A DNA stretch of 64,000 nt. Source: Kurthia populi (GTDB lineage Bacteria > Bacillota > Bacilli > Bacillales_A > Planococcaceae). Below the pieces are notes generated by a model that was not told the origin of the DNA, made no database searches, and saw only the letters and a program-made list of their open reading frames with translations. The stretch's first letter is position 1. Each line of letters begins with the position of its first letter. The translations under genes were made by a program, and so were the position numbers. Of the stretch, positions 18,487 to 27,395 are shown piece by piece. Where the stretch lies: assembly GCF_042686175.1 (NCBI RefSeq), contig NZ_JBHUOR010000003.1, positions 16,021 through 80,020 on the forward strand, in the 5' to 3' direction.

Positions 18487-18526
18487 TAAAAAATCGGAAT
18501 CTCTAATTGATTCCGATTTTTTAATA
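18487..18526 (-). terminator. Terminator of the iron alcohol dehydrogenase gene
   Basis: AAAAAATCGGAATC pairs with GATTCCGATTTTTT, and lies just after the stop on the minus strand. Confidence 0.85.
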
Positions 18527-18548
18527 TATTTTGACACTACTTAATTAT

Positions 18549-19748
18549 TTATCCTTTTACTAGCTGATAAATATAATGCATTTCACTCTCATTCATAATT
18601 TTCGGAACAGGATATAAAGGGTTTGATTCCGCTAACGCACGTTTTACCATCACTGGAATATCTCGATTCTGGATACCTTTTAGTTTTGTTGGAATATTCA
18701 TATCCGCATTTAACTGCTGAATGGCCTCAATGAATTTTTTAGCGCGTACAGCATCACTATCATGGTCATCTCCTATCGAAACAAGTGCCGCTAATCTTGC
18801 GAGTGGCGTATGTACCGTTTCACCATAAAAGTTAAGTAAATAAGGTAATAGCACTGCATTTGCTAAGCCGTGTGGAATGCCGTAATAACCGCCTAATGTA
18901 TGGGCGATAGAGTGAACATTGCCAACAAAGGCACGGGTAAATGCAAAGCCTGCTACATAGGATGCGCGTTGCATATTAGCGCGAGCCTGAAGGTTTTCAG
19001 GATGTATATACGTTTCATATAAATTGTCAAAAATTAATTGCACCGCTTCCTCACTCGCTCGAAGTGTTTCTGCTGTATTACTTTTTTCAATGTAGGCCTC
19101 TACGGCGTGTGTAAGTGCATCCATGCCTGTTGTCGCTGTCACAAAAGGCGGTAAATTCACTGTGAGCAGTGGGTCAAGCACTGCCACATGCGGTACTAAA
19201 ACCGGATCCATGATGGCATATTTTTCGTGTGTTTGACTATCTGAAATAACTGCCGCAACCGTTGCCTCACTTCCTGTCCCAGAGGTTGTTGGAATTGCAA
19301 AAAATGGTGGCATATTTTTACGAACTTTTAACACGCCCTTCATTTGAGGAACCGTTAAATTTGGCCGCGCCACACAAGCAGCTACCCCTTTCGCACAGTC
19401 CATTGGTGACCCACCACCAAAAGCGACGATTCCCTCACAGCTATGCTCGTTATAAAGAGCATATGCTTCTTCAATATTTTGAATCGTTGGATTGGCAACA
19501 GTATCATCATATAGTGTAAATGAGACCCCTTCACTCGTTAGCTTCTCTAAAAAAGGTAAAACAAGCCCAGCCGTCATTAATCCTTTATCTGTTACGACAA
19601 GCACATGGTTCACTTGCTGGCGAATACGCGCAGGTAAGCGAGCTAAACTATTTTCTCCCTCTAATAGCTCAGGCTCCCGGTATGTCATCACCTTTGACGC
19701 AAGCTTAAACCCCTTTTGAAATGTTCGACAATATAATTCATGCAACAT
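18549..19748 (-). CDS. Iron-containing alcohol dehydrogenase
   Basis: 399 residues of the group III Fe-dependent alcohol dehydrogenase family. NAD(P) binding is seen in IVAFGGGSPMDCAKG and AIPTTSGTGSEAT. The metal ligands are expected in GMDALTHAVEAY and the FVGNVHSIAHTLGGYYGIPHG region, whose histidines are intact. GGGGTGGGG precedes the start. It is divergent from a CoA transferase gene 167 bases away, which may point to a shared role in fermentation or acetate overflow. The substrate (ethanol, butanol or other) is not predictable. Confidence 0.9.
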   Translation of the reverse strand: MLHELYCRTFQKGFKLASKVMTYREPELLEGENSLARLPARIRQQVNHVLVVTDKGLMTAGLVLPFLEKLTSEGVSFTLYDDTVANPTIQNIEEAYALYNEHSCEGIVAFGGGSPMDCAKGVAACVARPNLTVPQMKGVLKVRKNMPPFFAIPTTSGTGSEATVAAVISDSQTHEKYAIMDPVLVPHVAVLDPLLTVNLPPFVTATTGMDALTHAVEAYIEKSNTAETLRASEEAVQLIFDNLYETYIHPENLQARANMQRASYVAGFAFTRAFVGNVHSIAHTLGGYYGIPHGLANAVLLPYLLNFYGETVHTPLARLAALVSIGDDHDSDAVRAKKFIEAIQQLNADMNIPTKLKGIQNRDIPVMVKRALAESNPLYPVPKIMNESEMHYIYQLVKG

Positions 19749-19915
19749 TTACCCCACCCCTTTAACATCATTTCTTTCATTCTAATACAGAAAACACAAT
19801 TTTTCACACATAAACGCATAATTTCAGGTATGATAGAGTAATTAGCACATCATCAGTTGTCGTAGTGTCGGTCTCAATCTGAATGAATCTTTATGATTGG
19901 AAGGGGAAGTTGCAA

Positions 19916-21409
19916 ATGGAAAATCGTATTCGCTATGCTACATTACAAGATAAGGTTGTCTCAGCTGAGGAGGCAGCATCATGGATTAACGACGGGTCAC
20001 TTGTGGGGATGAGTGGCTTTACGCGTGCAGGGGATGCAAAAATAGTCCCACTAGCGCTTGTCGAACGCGCTAAAAAGGAGCGTTTCCAAATTGATGTTTT
20101 TACTGGGGCTTCACTTGGCCCAGAAGTTGATGAAAAAATGGCAGCAGCAGGCATTATTCGAAAACGTGCACCCTATCAAGGAGATCCGGTCATTCGTAAC
20201 CTTATTAATACAGGTAAGGTACTCTATATGGATGCGCATTTATCTCAAAATGCTGAATTAGTCCGTACAGGCATTGTTGGCCCAATTGATTACTTAATCA
20301 TTGAAGCCGTTGCGATTACTGAAGAGGGCCATATTGTACCGACAACATCTGTCGGTAACTCAGCAATCATGGCACAGTATGCACAGAATATTATTATTGA
20401 ATTAAATACTTCTCACCCACTTGATTTAGAGGGCTTACATGATATTTATATTCCAGGGGACCAAGGGCATCGCCAGCCAATTCCAATGACAAATATCGAG
20501 CAGCGTCTTGGAACAACGGCCATTCCTTTAGACCCAGCAAAGATTAAAGGCATTGTGCTCTCTGATATTACGGATGCCCCGTCATTAATTGTCCAGCCTG
20601 ACGCGGAAACAGCACAAATTGCCGAGCACCTGCTTCATTTTTTACGTGAAGAAATTAAAATTGGACGCTTAACAGAACGATTAGCACCACTGCAATCAGG
20701 TGTTGGTTCTGTGGCGAATGCGGTGTTAAATGGCTTCTTAAATTCAGAATTTCATGATTTAGAAGTGTATTCAGAGGTACTGCAGGATGCGGTATTTGAC
20801 CTAATTGATGCAGGCAAAGTTCGTTTTGCCTCTGCAACATCGATTACATTAAGTAAAGAATGCGGCGATCGAGTGTATGGTAATCTTGATAACTATAAAG
20901 ATAAGCTTGTACTACGCCCACAAGAGATTTCAAATCACCCCGAAATTATTCGTCGTTTAGGTTTAATTTCCGTTAATACTGCACTGGAGGTTGATATTTA
21001 TGGCAATGTCAATTCAACCCATGTATCCGGCGTTAAAATGATGAATGGTCTAGGTGGCTCTGGTGACTTCGCTCGAAATGCACGCCTTGGCATTTTCGTA
21101 ACAAAATCCTATGCGAAGGGCGGTGCCATTTCATCTGTTGTCCCAATGGTATCGCATGTCGACCATACTGAGCATGATGTTGACGTAATTGTAACCGAGC
21201 AAGGCATTGCGGATTTACGCGGCTTAGCGCCAAAGGAACGTGCTAAGCTCATTATCGAGCATTGTTCGCATCCGGACTACAAAGCACAGCTACAAGATTA
21301 TTATGACCGCGCCGTTGAAAAAACCGGCAACGCACAAACGCCGCATATTTTAGAGGAAGCACTTTCTTGGCATACACGCCTTGCTACAGACAAAACCATG
21401 AAAAAATAA
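19916..21409 (+). CDS. Acetyl-CoA hydrolase/transferase family, probable succinyl-CoA:acetate CoA-transferase
   Basis: 497 residues. Family I CoA-transferase of the Ach1/AarC/Cat1 branch, which passes CoA between acetate and succinate or propionate. The catalytic glutamate is expected in LEVYSEVLQDAVFDLID. The oxyanion and CoA-binding loops are seen in MSGFTRAGDAK and GLGGSGDFARNARLGIF. The C-terminal motif VIVTEQGIADLRGLAPKERA is standard. GGAAGGGGAAG precedes the ATG at 19916. It may balance acetate with the TCA cycle. Confidence 0.9.
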   Translation: MENRIRYATLQDKVVSAEEAASWINDGSLVGMSGFTRAGDAKIVPLALVERAKKERFQIDVFTGASLGPEVDEKMAAAGIIRKRAPYQGDPVIRNLINTGKVLYMDAHLSQNAELVRTGIVGPIDYLIIEAVAITEEGHIVPTTSVGNSAIMAQYAQNIIIELNTSHPLDLEGLHDIYIPGDQGHRQPIPMTNIEQRLGTTAIPLDPAKIKGIVLSDITDAPSLIVQPDAETAQIAEHLLHFLREEIKIGRLTERLAPLQSGVGSVANAVLNGFLNSEFHDLEVYSEVLQDAVFDLIDAGKVRFASATSITLSKECGDRVYGNLDNYKDKLVLRPQEISNHPEIIRRLGLISVNTALEVDIYGNVNSTHVSGVKMMNGLGGSGDFARNARLGIFVTKSYAKGGAISSVVPMVSHVDHTEHDVDVIVTEQGIADLRGLAPKERAKLIIEHCSHPDYKAQLQDYYDRAVEKTGNAQTPHILEEALSWHTRLATDKTMKK

Positions 21410-21418
21410 GGTATCAAA

Positions 21419-21555
21419 AAAGTGGCTGGGACATAAGTGTAAAACAATCTCTCATATGAGCATAAGAAAAACCGGAATCGCGCTGTTGCGCGGTTCCGGT
21501 TTTTCGTTGCGAACACTAAAAAAAGAAAATAAAGTGTTTGTCCCAGCCTCTTTTG
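21419..21555. repeat. Dispersed nested-palindrome repeat, copy B
   Basis: The most complete copy. The outer arms AAAGTGGCTGGGACATAAG and TTTGTCCCAGCCTCTTTT are inverted repeats. They enclose the central hairpin AAAACCGGAATCGCGC / GCGCGGTTCCGGTTTTT and the conserved TCGTTGCGAACACT spacer. It lies between the convergent CoA-transferase and ABC ATPase genes and could terminate both. Confidence 0.85.
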
Positions 21556-21558
21556 TTT

Positions 21559-22410
21559 TTAAATTTCTTCGTTAAACTTACATGTGCTAATATCGCGACG
21601 GAGGCCTAGTGCACGTGGCACCATCGTTTCGAGTAATAAATCTTCTTCTTCGAAAATGATTTTTTTCAGTTCGATGCCAAAGAAATGCTTCATGCGAGAT
21701 TCCGTCATCACTTCATTAGTTGGACCAAAAACAAGTCCCTTATCCTTACCTGTCATTAAGACATGGTCCGCTAAGTAAAAGGCATGGTTTGGATAATGCG
21801 TATTAATAATACAAGAAATCCCTTTTTCTTCCGATAAACGACGAATTGTTTGTAAAATAACAATTTGTTTTTGAATATCTAAGTGCGATTCTGGCTCATC
21901 TAAAATTAAGACTTCCGGATTCGATACAAGTGTACGAGCAATTAATGCAAGCTGCAATTCCCCACCGCTGACTTCATTGCATGATTTATGGGCTAAATGA
22001 CGAATGCCCACTGTATCAAGCGCTTCAAGTGCCGCTTCTTTATCCTTCTTCGATGGCTGTGCTAGCGTACTAATGTATGGTGCACGTCCCATGATGACTA
22101 ATTCTTCTAATGAATAACCAAATGTCATTTTATGTGCTTGCGGTACGTAGCCAATACGCTTCCACAGCTCTTTTTTTGAATAGCTTGTCATTGGCTGATC
22201 ATCAATAATTGTTTCGCCCTCTGTCCAGTCAAGTAAGCCGGTAATGCATTTAAGCATCGTCGTTTTCCCTGCACCATTTGGACCAAGAATTGATAAAATC
22301 TCGCCTGCTTCAAGTGTAAAGTTTACATTTTTCGCATATAAGTTTGGTAGCGTTTGTTTGCGCTTCATATAGTGGAAATTTCCGTTACGTACTTCTAACT
22401 TCACGCCCAA
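21559..22410 (-). CDS. Iron-siderophore-type ABC transporter, ATP-binding protein
   Basis: 283 residues of the FecE/FhuC/BtuD-like ATPase group. Walker A is LGPNGAGKTT, the signature is NEVSGGELQLALIARTL, and Walker B is VLILDEPESHLD. A C-terminal tail of ~40 residues extends beyond the usual domain. It overlaps the permease gene by 10 bases and is third in an operon of binding protein, permease, ATPase. The operon lies behind Fur boxes, so ferric siderophore, haem or similar iron chelate is the likely cargo. Confidence 0.9.
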   Translation of the reverse strand: MGVKLEVRNGNFHYMKRKQTLPNLYAKNVNFTLEAGEILSILGPNGAGKTTMLKCITGLLDWTEGETIIDDQPMTSYSKKELWKRIGYVPQAHKMTFGYSLEELVIMGRAPYISTLAQPSKKDKEAALEALDTVGIRHLAHKSCNEVSGGELQLALIARTLVSNPEVLILDEPESHLDIQKQIVILQTIRRLSEEKGISCIINTHYPNHAFYLADHVLMTGKDKGLVFGPTNEVMTESRMKHFFGIELKKIIFEEEDLLLETMVPRALGLRRDISTCKFNEEI

Positions 22411-23402
22411 CGACCTCCCATACGACGTAATAAGTAAGCAAAGAATGGCGCACCGATAATCGCTGTTAAAATCGATAACGGAATTTCTGTTGCTGTTAAA
22501 CTACGTGCTAAATCATCAATGATTAATAAGTAAACACTCCCAATTGCCAGTGATACGGGTAAGACAAATTGATTGTTGTTCCCAACAAACATACGCGCGA
22601 CATGGGGGATGATTAAACCAACCCAGCCAACAATCCCTGCAGCCGCTACTGTCGCCGCTGTAATAATTGTGGCACCCGCAATAACTGCCCATTTCAGCGC
22701 TGTCACTGGAATCCCCATTGACTTCGCCTCGTCCTCTGGTAATGTTAATAAGTTTAAACGCCAGCGTAAGACGTATAAAATTAGCATCCCGAATAAAATA
22801 ATCGGACCTGCGATATATAAATCACGATACGTTGCTGTACCAAGACTCCCCATTAGCCAATACGTAATCGCTGGTAATTTTTCCTCTGGGTCGGCCACAA
22901 ATTTCGTTAACGAAATAAGTGCATTAAATAACGCAGAGGTAATAACCCCGGCTAAAACGAACATATAAATGGCCGCATTTTTACGATTTCCGGCTACAAA
23001 GAATGTAAATAAAATCGCTAGTAGACCAAAGACAAGCGCAAGTAATTGTGCTGTTACGCCTTGACCAAATAATAAAATACCTAGTGAAGCACCAAAGCCG
23101 GCACCTGCAGATACCCCTAAAATATCAGGTGATACAAGCGGGTTTCCGAACATCCCTTGGAAGCTAGCACCTGCCATCGCAAGGCCACCACCAATTAGTA
23201 GTGCTAAAAGAATACGTGGGAAACGTACATTCATCACAACAGTTTCTTCCATATTCGACCACGTTTGGTCAATTGGGAAAACCTGTGATGTAAGAATTTT
23301 CACAATCGTTATAGGGTCTACATAAAAACGACCAATCCCAAGTGACACAACAGCTACAACAATCGGCAGTAGCCACATTAACGCAATTTGCCATTTCTTC
23401 AT
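22401..23402 (-). CDS. FecCD-family ABC transporter permease
   Basis: 333 residues with about nine or ten membrane helices. Typical FecCD motifs are FPRILLALLIGGGLAMAGASFQGMFGNPLVSPDILG and AAGIVGWVGLIIPHVARM (quoted in part). One permease gene implies a homodimer. It starts 12 bases after the binding-protein stop. Confidence 0.93.
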   Translation of the reverse strand: MKKWQIALMWLLPIVVAVVSLGIGRFYVDPITIVKILTSQVFPIDQTWSNMEETVVMNVRFPRILLALLIGGGLAMAGASFQGMFGNPLVSPDILGVSAGAGFGASLGILLFGQGVTAQLLALVFGLLAILFTFFVAGNRKNAAIYMFVLAGVITSALFNALISLTKFVADPEEKLPAITYWLMGSLGTATYRDLYIAGPIILFGMLILYVLRWRLNLLTLPEDEAKSMGIPVTALKWAVIAGATIITAATVAAAGIVGWVGLIIPHVARMFVGNNNQFVLPVSLAIGSVYLLIIDDLARSLTATEIPLSILTAIIGAPFFAYLLRRMGGRWA

Positions 23403-23414
23403 GTTAGGACACTC

Positions 23415-24551
23415 CTATTGTTTTGCAGCTTCAGAAGAAGGATGTAAAATCGTTTCCTCTTCATCATCTGTTACATCAAAGTTGTAGAAATCTTTATAAT
23501 ACGTTTTAATTTCATCGTTCATGTCGTAATCAAATAATTCTGGTTGGTTATGATTTGCCATCCATTTCAGCATAAGTGGTGCGTCACCTGATGGTGGGAA
23601 CCAGCGATAAATACCTAGAGGAATCTTATACACTTTTTTATCTTGAACGGCTTTCACGTCGCTCCAGTCTTGACCTGAAATTTTGTTGTTAAATAAGTCT
23701 TCTGGTTGTGTTTCAGTGAAGTTCGTAATGTAGATAATATCTGGATTCCATTTATAGATTTGTTCCATATTCACTTCTTTTTGGCCTTGGACACCGTCGC
23801 CTGACACGATATCATAGCCACCTGTTTGATTGACCCAGTATTCGCCCCATAGGTTTTGACCCGCTACAACGATTGATTTATCGCTATGTTGGTGTAGCAC
23901 AAGGACACGTGGTTTATCTTCTTTTTCAACATTTTTTAGCTTTGTATCGATTTCTTTTTGCACATTTGTAACATTATCAACATATTTGTCAGCGCGATCT
24001 AATGCGTCGCCACCTTTAATTTCTGCTGTTACTTTTAACCAGCTGTTGAATGTTTCTACCGGATTTGCATCTGCTACTTCAACAGTTTGTAAGGCAACTG
24101 TTGAGATACCCGCTTCATCTAATTTTTCGATTGATTTTGTATCATTTGCAATTTCAAAATAAACTTGTGGGTCAACATTCATTAACTCTTCGACATTTAA
24201 CTCACCATTTTGGATAAAGTCTGTTGATGCTTTTAACACATCTGGAGACATTTTCGCAAGCATTGAGTTTGATGCTGCATTATATGAGTTTGGGTGCATC
24301 CCAACGATTTCTTTTGTTGAGTTTGTCGCAACGAACCAGGTTGAAAAGTACGGTAAAATCCCCCCTACAACGACACGATCCACATCTCCTGGAATCGTTA
24401 CATCTCTACCTAATTGGTCTTGAATCATTTTTTCTTCTGCTGTTGTTTGCTTGTCGCTTGAAGAAGTTGTTTTGCTCTCTTCATTCCCACATGCTGCTAA
24501 CAGCCCAGCTGCTAATGTTACAGCTGCTAAAAAGCCATATTTCTTTTTCAT
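23415..24551 (-). CDS. Iron-siderophore-type ABC transporter, substrate-binding lipoprotein
   Basis: 378 residues. The lipoprotein signal ends LAAGLLAACG, with Cys21 the likely lipidated residue. A low-complexity linker follows, then a class III periplasmic-binding fold beginning IQDQLGRDVTIPGDVDRVVV. The stretch IYKWNPDIIYITNF and the aromatic-rich KIPLGIYRWFPPSGDAPLM are family-like. GGAAGGA precedes the start. The first gene of the operon, downstream of two Fur-like boxes. Confidence 0.9.
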   Translation of the reverse strand: MKKKYGFLAAVTLAAGLLAACGNEESKTTSSSDKQTTAEEKMIQDQLGRDVTIPGDVDRVVVGGILPYFSTWFVATNSTKEIVGMHPNSYNAASNSMLAKMSPDVLKASTDFIQNGELNVEELMNVDPQVYFEIANDTKSIEKLDEAGISTVALQTVEVADANPVETFNSWLKVTAEIKGGDALDRADKYVDNVTNVQKEIDTKLKNVEKEDKPRVLVLHQHSDKSIVVAGQNLWGEYWVNQTGGYDIVSGDGVQGQKEVNMEQIYKWNPDIIYITNFTETQPEDLFNNKISGQDWSDVKAVQDKKVYKIPLGIYRWFPPSGDAPLMLKWMANHNQPELFDYDMNDEIKTYYKDFYNFDVTDDEEETILHPSSEAAKQ

Positions 24552-24596
24552 TTTTGTCTTCCTTCCACAAATAAAGCGTTTTCTATACTATTTATT

Positions 24597-24650
24597 TGAT
24601 TATCATTATCAATTATTTATTCTTCTCTATTCTATTGATAATCATTTTCA
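24597..24650. promoter_or_regulatory. Two Fur boxes before the iron ABC operon
   Basis: Each is a 7-1-7 dyad like the Fur consensus TGATAAT-N-ATTATCA. 24597-24611 reads TGATTAT-C-ATTATCA and 24636-24650 reads TGATAAT-C-ATTTTCA, one mismatch each. They lie 46-100 bases before the binding-protein start and would shut the operon when iron is plentiful. Confidence 0.82.
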
Positions 24651-24743
24651 ATTTCAACGAATTTTGTCGAAAATACGTGTAATAGACGATATTTCGACAA
24701 AATTAATGTCGAATGATAGCGAATATAGTATGCTAATTGCGAG

Positions 24744-24758
24744 TGATTATCATTTATA
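24744..24758. promoter_or_regulatory. Fur box before the amidotransferase-fold pair
   Basis: TGATTAT-C-ATTTATA, with a good left half and a degenerate right half, 24 bases before the start of the rightward operon. It suggests that both divergent operons answer to iron. Confidence 0.6.
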
Positions 24759-24781
24759 TGTAAAACTAAAGGAGATTTTCT

Positions 24782-25405
24782 ATGAATTTATCAATTGCCC
24801 GCCTAGATCCGGGTCATGCATTTGGCATCAATGGCCAAATGGTGAAAATGACAGATTTAGCGATTAAAAACATTCCACAATATACCTTAACGTCCGCTGC
24901 GCTAGAAGATGTAAACGTTTTAATCATTCCAAACTTCGTGGACCAAGAATTTTTGTATGCTAATAAAAACATTATCGAACGCTTCTTAGCTGACAAAAAC
25001 ATCGTCGTTTTCTGTGGTCACCTATTCCGCCCTTGGCTACCAGGTGCGTCATTATTTATGCCTGAGCGTATTCAGCACCACACAGACTATAATGTCTATC
25101 CACAAAACAATACGCCAATTTTTGATGGTGTCGAAACAGAAGATATGACGGTAAATAAAGGTGTCGCTGGTTTCTTCGCACGTGGTTACTACCATACAAC
25201 AGCTGAGCAAGAAGTTCATTTACGCTTTAAGAGCGGTCATGTCGTTACATATGTGGATCGTCATGCAACAAATGGTACAATCGTTGTTCACGCAGGTCGT
25301 CCGCTACTAGGCTACAGTGGTCATAATAAAACAACAGATCGTATTCGCCCACAATTCCTTGCGTTCTTAACACAAGAACTAGCACGCTTACAGGAGGCAC
25401 AATAA
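24782..25405 (+). CDS. Uncharacterised glutamine-amidotransferase/ThuA-fold protein, Fur-linked (1)
   Basis: 207 residues, soluble, with no signal peptide. The strand pattern VNVLIIPNF ... NIVVFCGHLFRPWLPG resembles the flavodoxin-like class I amidotransferase/ThuA fold, with Cys78 where a nucleophile elbow would lie. The later segment GVAGFFARGYYHTTAEQEVHLRF is rich in aromatics and His. No specific family is recognised. AAAGGAG precedes the start, and the next gene begins one base after the stop. Divergent position from an iron importer and the Fur box suggest a role in handling imported iron complex. A catalytic role is not proven. Confidence 0.7.
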   Translation: MNLSIARLDPGHAFGINGQMVKMTDLAIKNIPQYTLTSAALEDVNVLIIPNFVDQEFLYANKNIIERFLADKNIVVFCGHLFRPWLPGASLFMPERIQHHTDYNVYPQNNTPIFDGVETEDMTVNKGVAGFFARGYYHTTAEQEVHLRFKSGHVVTYVDRHATNGTIVVHAGRPLLGYSGHNKTTDRIRPQFLAFLTQELARLQEAQ

Positions 25406-25406
25406 T

Positions 25407-26012
25407 ATGAAAAAAATCGGTGTTATTTATTCAGGAAATGAAGCGCATTACCGCACATTTCATGAACCAAAAATCAGCCAATTTATCGAAAAATTAATTT
25501 ACCACCCTCAATTCGTAGGCACAGACATTAGCGATTTAGATGTCCTTGTTGTTCCTTCACAGTTAAACGGGGAATTATTAATGCAGGGTGCACAAAAAAT
25601 TCGTGAATTCGCGGCAAACGGCGGCACAGTTGTCGCATTTGGTCCACAGCCTTGGGAATGGATTCCTGAGCAAAAATGGGAAAACCGTGAAACAAACTTC
25701 TGGTGGTGGTTAGAAAAAGACGCGAAAAGCGGTCTTGTCTTAACAGCACCAGAGCATATTCTATTTAAAGATTTCTTAACACTTGATGATTGTACTTGGC
25801 ACCAACATGGTTGCTTCTGGCCTACAGAGGATGCTGAAATTTTAATTGCAACAGAAGATGGTGGTGTGATTATGTACGACCAAAAATTAGCAACAGGTGG
25901 CCGCTGGATTGTCACAACATTAGACCCAGACTACCACTTTGGCTCTTACTTCATGCCAGCAACAGAACGCTTTTTAGAAGGATTCTTCCCGTTCTTAGCT
26001 TCTGGTAAATAG
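25407..26012 (+). CDS. Uncharacterised glutamine-amidotransferase/ThuA-fold protein, Fur-linked (2)
   Basis: 201 residues. MKKIGVIYSGNEAHYRTFHEP opens like a flavodoxin-type fold. LDVLVVPSQ and GGTVVAFGPQPWEWIPE align with LIIPNF and NIVVFCGHLFRPWLPG of the preceding protein, so the two are distant paralogues. Phe78 replaces Cys78, so this member probably lacks the nucleophile. It is unusually Trp-rich (WEWIPEQKW, FWWWLEK, CTWHQHGCFW), which may form an aromatic ligand pocket. AGGAGG precedes the ATG. A heterodimer with the preceding protein is plausible. Confidence 0.7.
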   Translation: MKKIGVIYSGNEAHYRTFHEPKISQFIEKLIYHPQFVGTDISDLDVLVVPSQLNGELLMQGAQKIREFAANGGTVVAFGPQPWEWIPEQKWENRETNFWWWLEKDAKSGLVLTAPEHILFKDFLTLDDCTWHQHGCFWPTEDAEILIATEDGGVIMYDQKLATGGRWIVTTLDPDYHFGSYFMPATERFLEGFFPFLASGK

Positions 26013-26020
26013 GTATTAAA

Positions 26021-26061
26021 AAAGAAGGAATCGCGCAAAAAAGCGCGGTTCCTTCTTTTTG
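26021..26061. terminator. Terminator after the Fur-linked pair
   Basis: AAAAAAGAAGGAATCGCGC pairs with GCGCGGTTCCTTCTTTTT around an A-rich loop. Confidence 0.85.
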
Positions 26062-26101
26062 TTATGAAGCTATAAATTGAGATAGTGTTTCAGTGTCTTT
26101 T

Positions 26102-26734
26102 CTACATTGTTAAATAGGGATATATTTTATGCCCATACGTGAAATACGTCGGGGCAGCATCTTCTATTTCATAAAAGGCCTTTGCTAAAATGCGCGCCTC
26201 ATCTAATGTTAATTTATAAAAATCGAGGCCGGCGGGTAGAACGGTATTTAAATCGACACCCTCGACATCCTCTAGCTCATACTCGTCGATAAATTCACGC
26301 TCAAATGTGGCGTAATCTGGGTAGCCTTCAATAATACCCATATCGATAACCATCTCTTTTTTTGCATCAATCCGTATCGTGACGGTCGCATCTGCAAATG
26401 CCGCGTTTTTCTCTTTGTCTCGCGGTGTGATGCCAATTAATCCATACGTACGACTCTGTGGTTTTCGGAAACTATGCTGTGGATAGTGAGCCATCATATA
26501 CTGAAGGCTTTCTTCGTTATACCCGGCATCACTTTCAGTCGTCAGCCCAAAATCTGCGAGCAGCACATTGTCATATGCGAGCGTCGGTAGCCCTCTTTGT
26601 AATCTTTTTACAATATCAATTGCCATACAAATGCTTTCAAATGTCGTTGCACTCCAATGATAATAAACATTGGCTACAATGATACCATCAAAATTCAACG
26701 CTAAATTTAACCGTTCACCCAAAACCTTCGCCAC
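26102..26734 (-). CDS. Hypothetical protein
   Basis: 210 residues, acidic and soluble, with no recognised family. It has no signal peptide or membrane segment. The centre has PQSRTYGLIGITPRDKEKNAAFADATVTIRID, and the C-terminus is acidic (DEYELEDVEGVDLNTVLPAG) before a final helix. The start is taken as GTG at 26734, with GGGAAGA 8 bases before it; this is uncertain. It follows the PadR/DUF2812 pair on the same strand after 50 bases and may be in their transcript. Confidence 0.55.
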   Translation of the reverse strand: MAKVLGERLNLALNFDGIIVANVYYHWSATTFESICMAIDIVKRLQRGLPTLAYDNVLLADFGLTTESDAGYNEESLQYMMAHYPQHSFRKPQSRTYGLIGITPRDKEKNAAFADATVTIRIDAKKEMVIDMGIIEGYPDYATFEREFIDEYELEDVEGVDLNTVLPAGLDFYKLTLDEARILAKAFYEIEDAAPTYFTYGHKIYPYLTM

Positions 26735-26784
26735 CTTTCCATTCTTCCCTATCCTTTCCCCGCTTTAGCAGGATTTTAATCCCT

Positions 26785-27384
26785 TTATACTTGCTGCTGT
26801 AGCTTACGATATTCGTAATATGCGCTCAGTGATAATATAGCCGAGCCAATAACAATTAATGGGCAGAATAAACGCAGTAGCGCGAACGGCGTTTCAAACA
26901 GAAAGGCCTTCCAAAACAGCGAGCCTTCCATGTCCCACAAACCTCTTGTTAAATACATATTGTCTGGTGACAAATTGCCTTGCTGGAAAAGAATACATGA
27001 CAGCACGAAAAATGGTAGGGCAAACATAAGACTATAATTCATAAGCTGCTTATAATAATTTTTCGTCGATTGTCTATCGGAGAAAAGCTGATCTGCCTCT
27101 TGTCCCTCGGATACCTTTTGCCAGTAATGCTTTCCTGAGCTACGGGAGCCTTGTAGATAGCTCCATCCAAAATCCTCATACATCAGCTTATATTCTTCAA
27201 AGGCTTCTTTTTTCATAGCTTTTTGACAATCAATTCGTACAACATAGGCTTGTGATGTCTTTTCAAAGACAAAACCTGAACACCATGAGTTGACTTTTGT
27301 AATTTTATAGCCTTGCTGTAGGAAGCCATTTAGCCATTGCTCTTCTTTTAAGACATTTATTCGGAACCAATTTGTTTTTTTCAT
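26785..27384 (-). CDS. DUF2812 membrane protein
   Basis: 199 residues. The N-terminal soluble half matches DUF2812 (EEQWLNGFLQQGYKITKVN ... YKLMYEDFGWSYLQG). Two membrane segments follow (LMFALPFFVLSCILF and LFCPLIVIGSAILSLSAYY). It starts 11 bases after a PadR gene. PadR/DUF2812 pairs are common in Firmicutes, where the membrane protein is the usual target of its own PadR repressor. Molecular function unknown. Confidence 0.82.
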   Translation of the reverse strand: MKKTNWFRINVLKEEQWLNGFLQQGYKITKVNSWCSGFVFEKTSQAYVVRIDCQKAMKKEAFEEYKLMYEDFGWSYLQGSRSSGKHYWQKVSEGQEADQLFSDRQSTKNYYKQLMNYSLMFALPFFVLSCILFQQGNLSPDNMYLTRGLWDMEGSLFWKAFLFETPFALLRLFCPLIVIGSAILSLSAYYEYRKLQQQV

Positions 27385-27395
27385 CGCAAACCCTC

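Noticed and set aside
24451..24867. 138-codon plus-strand frame across the divergent iron promoter
   Set aside because: It runs antisense to the lipoprotein signal peptide and through the Fur boxes. The real gene starts at 24782 in another frame.
26021..26061. Possible fifth copy of the nested-palindrome repeat (GGAATCGCGC...GCGCGGTTCC)
   Set aside because: Only a simple terminator; the CCGG centre, TTGCGAACG spacer and GGCTGGGACA arms are absent. The same applies to 16039-16089 and 56096-56130.
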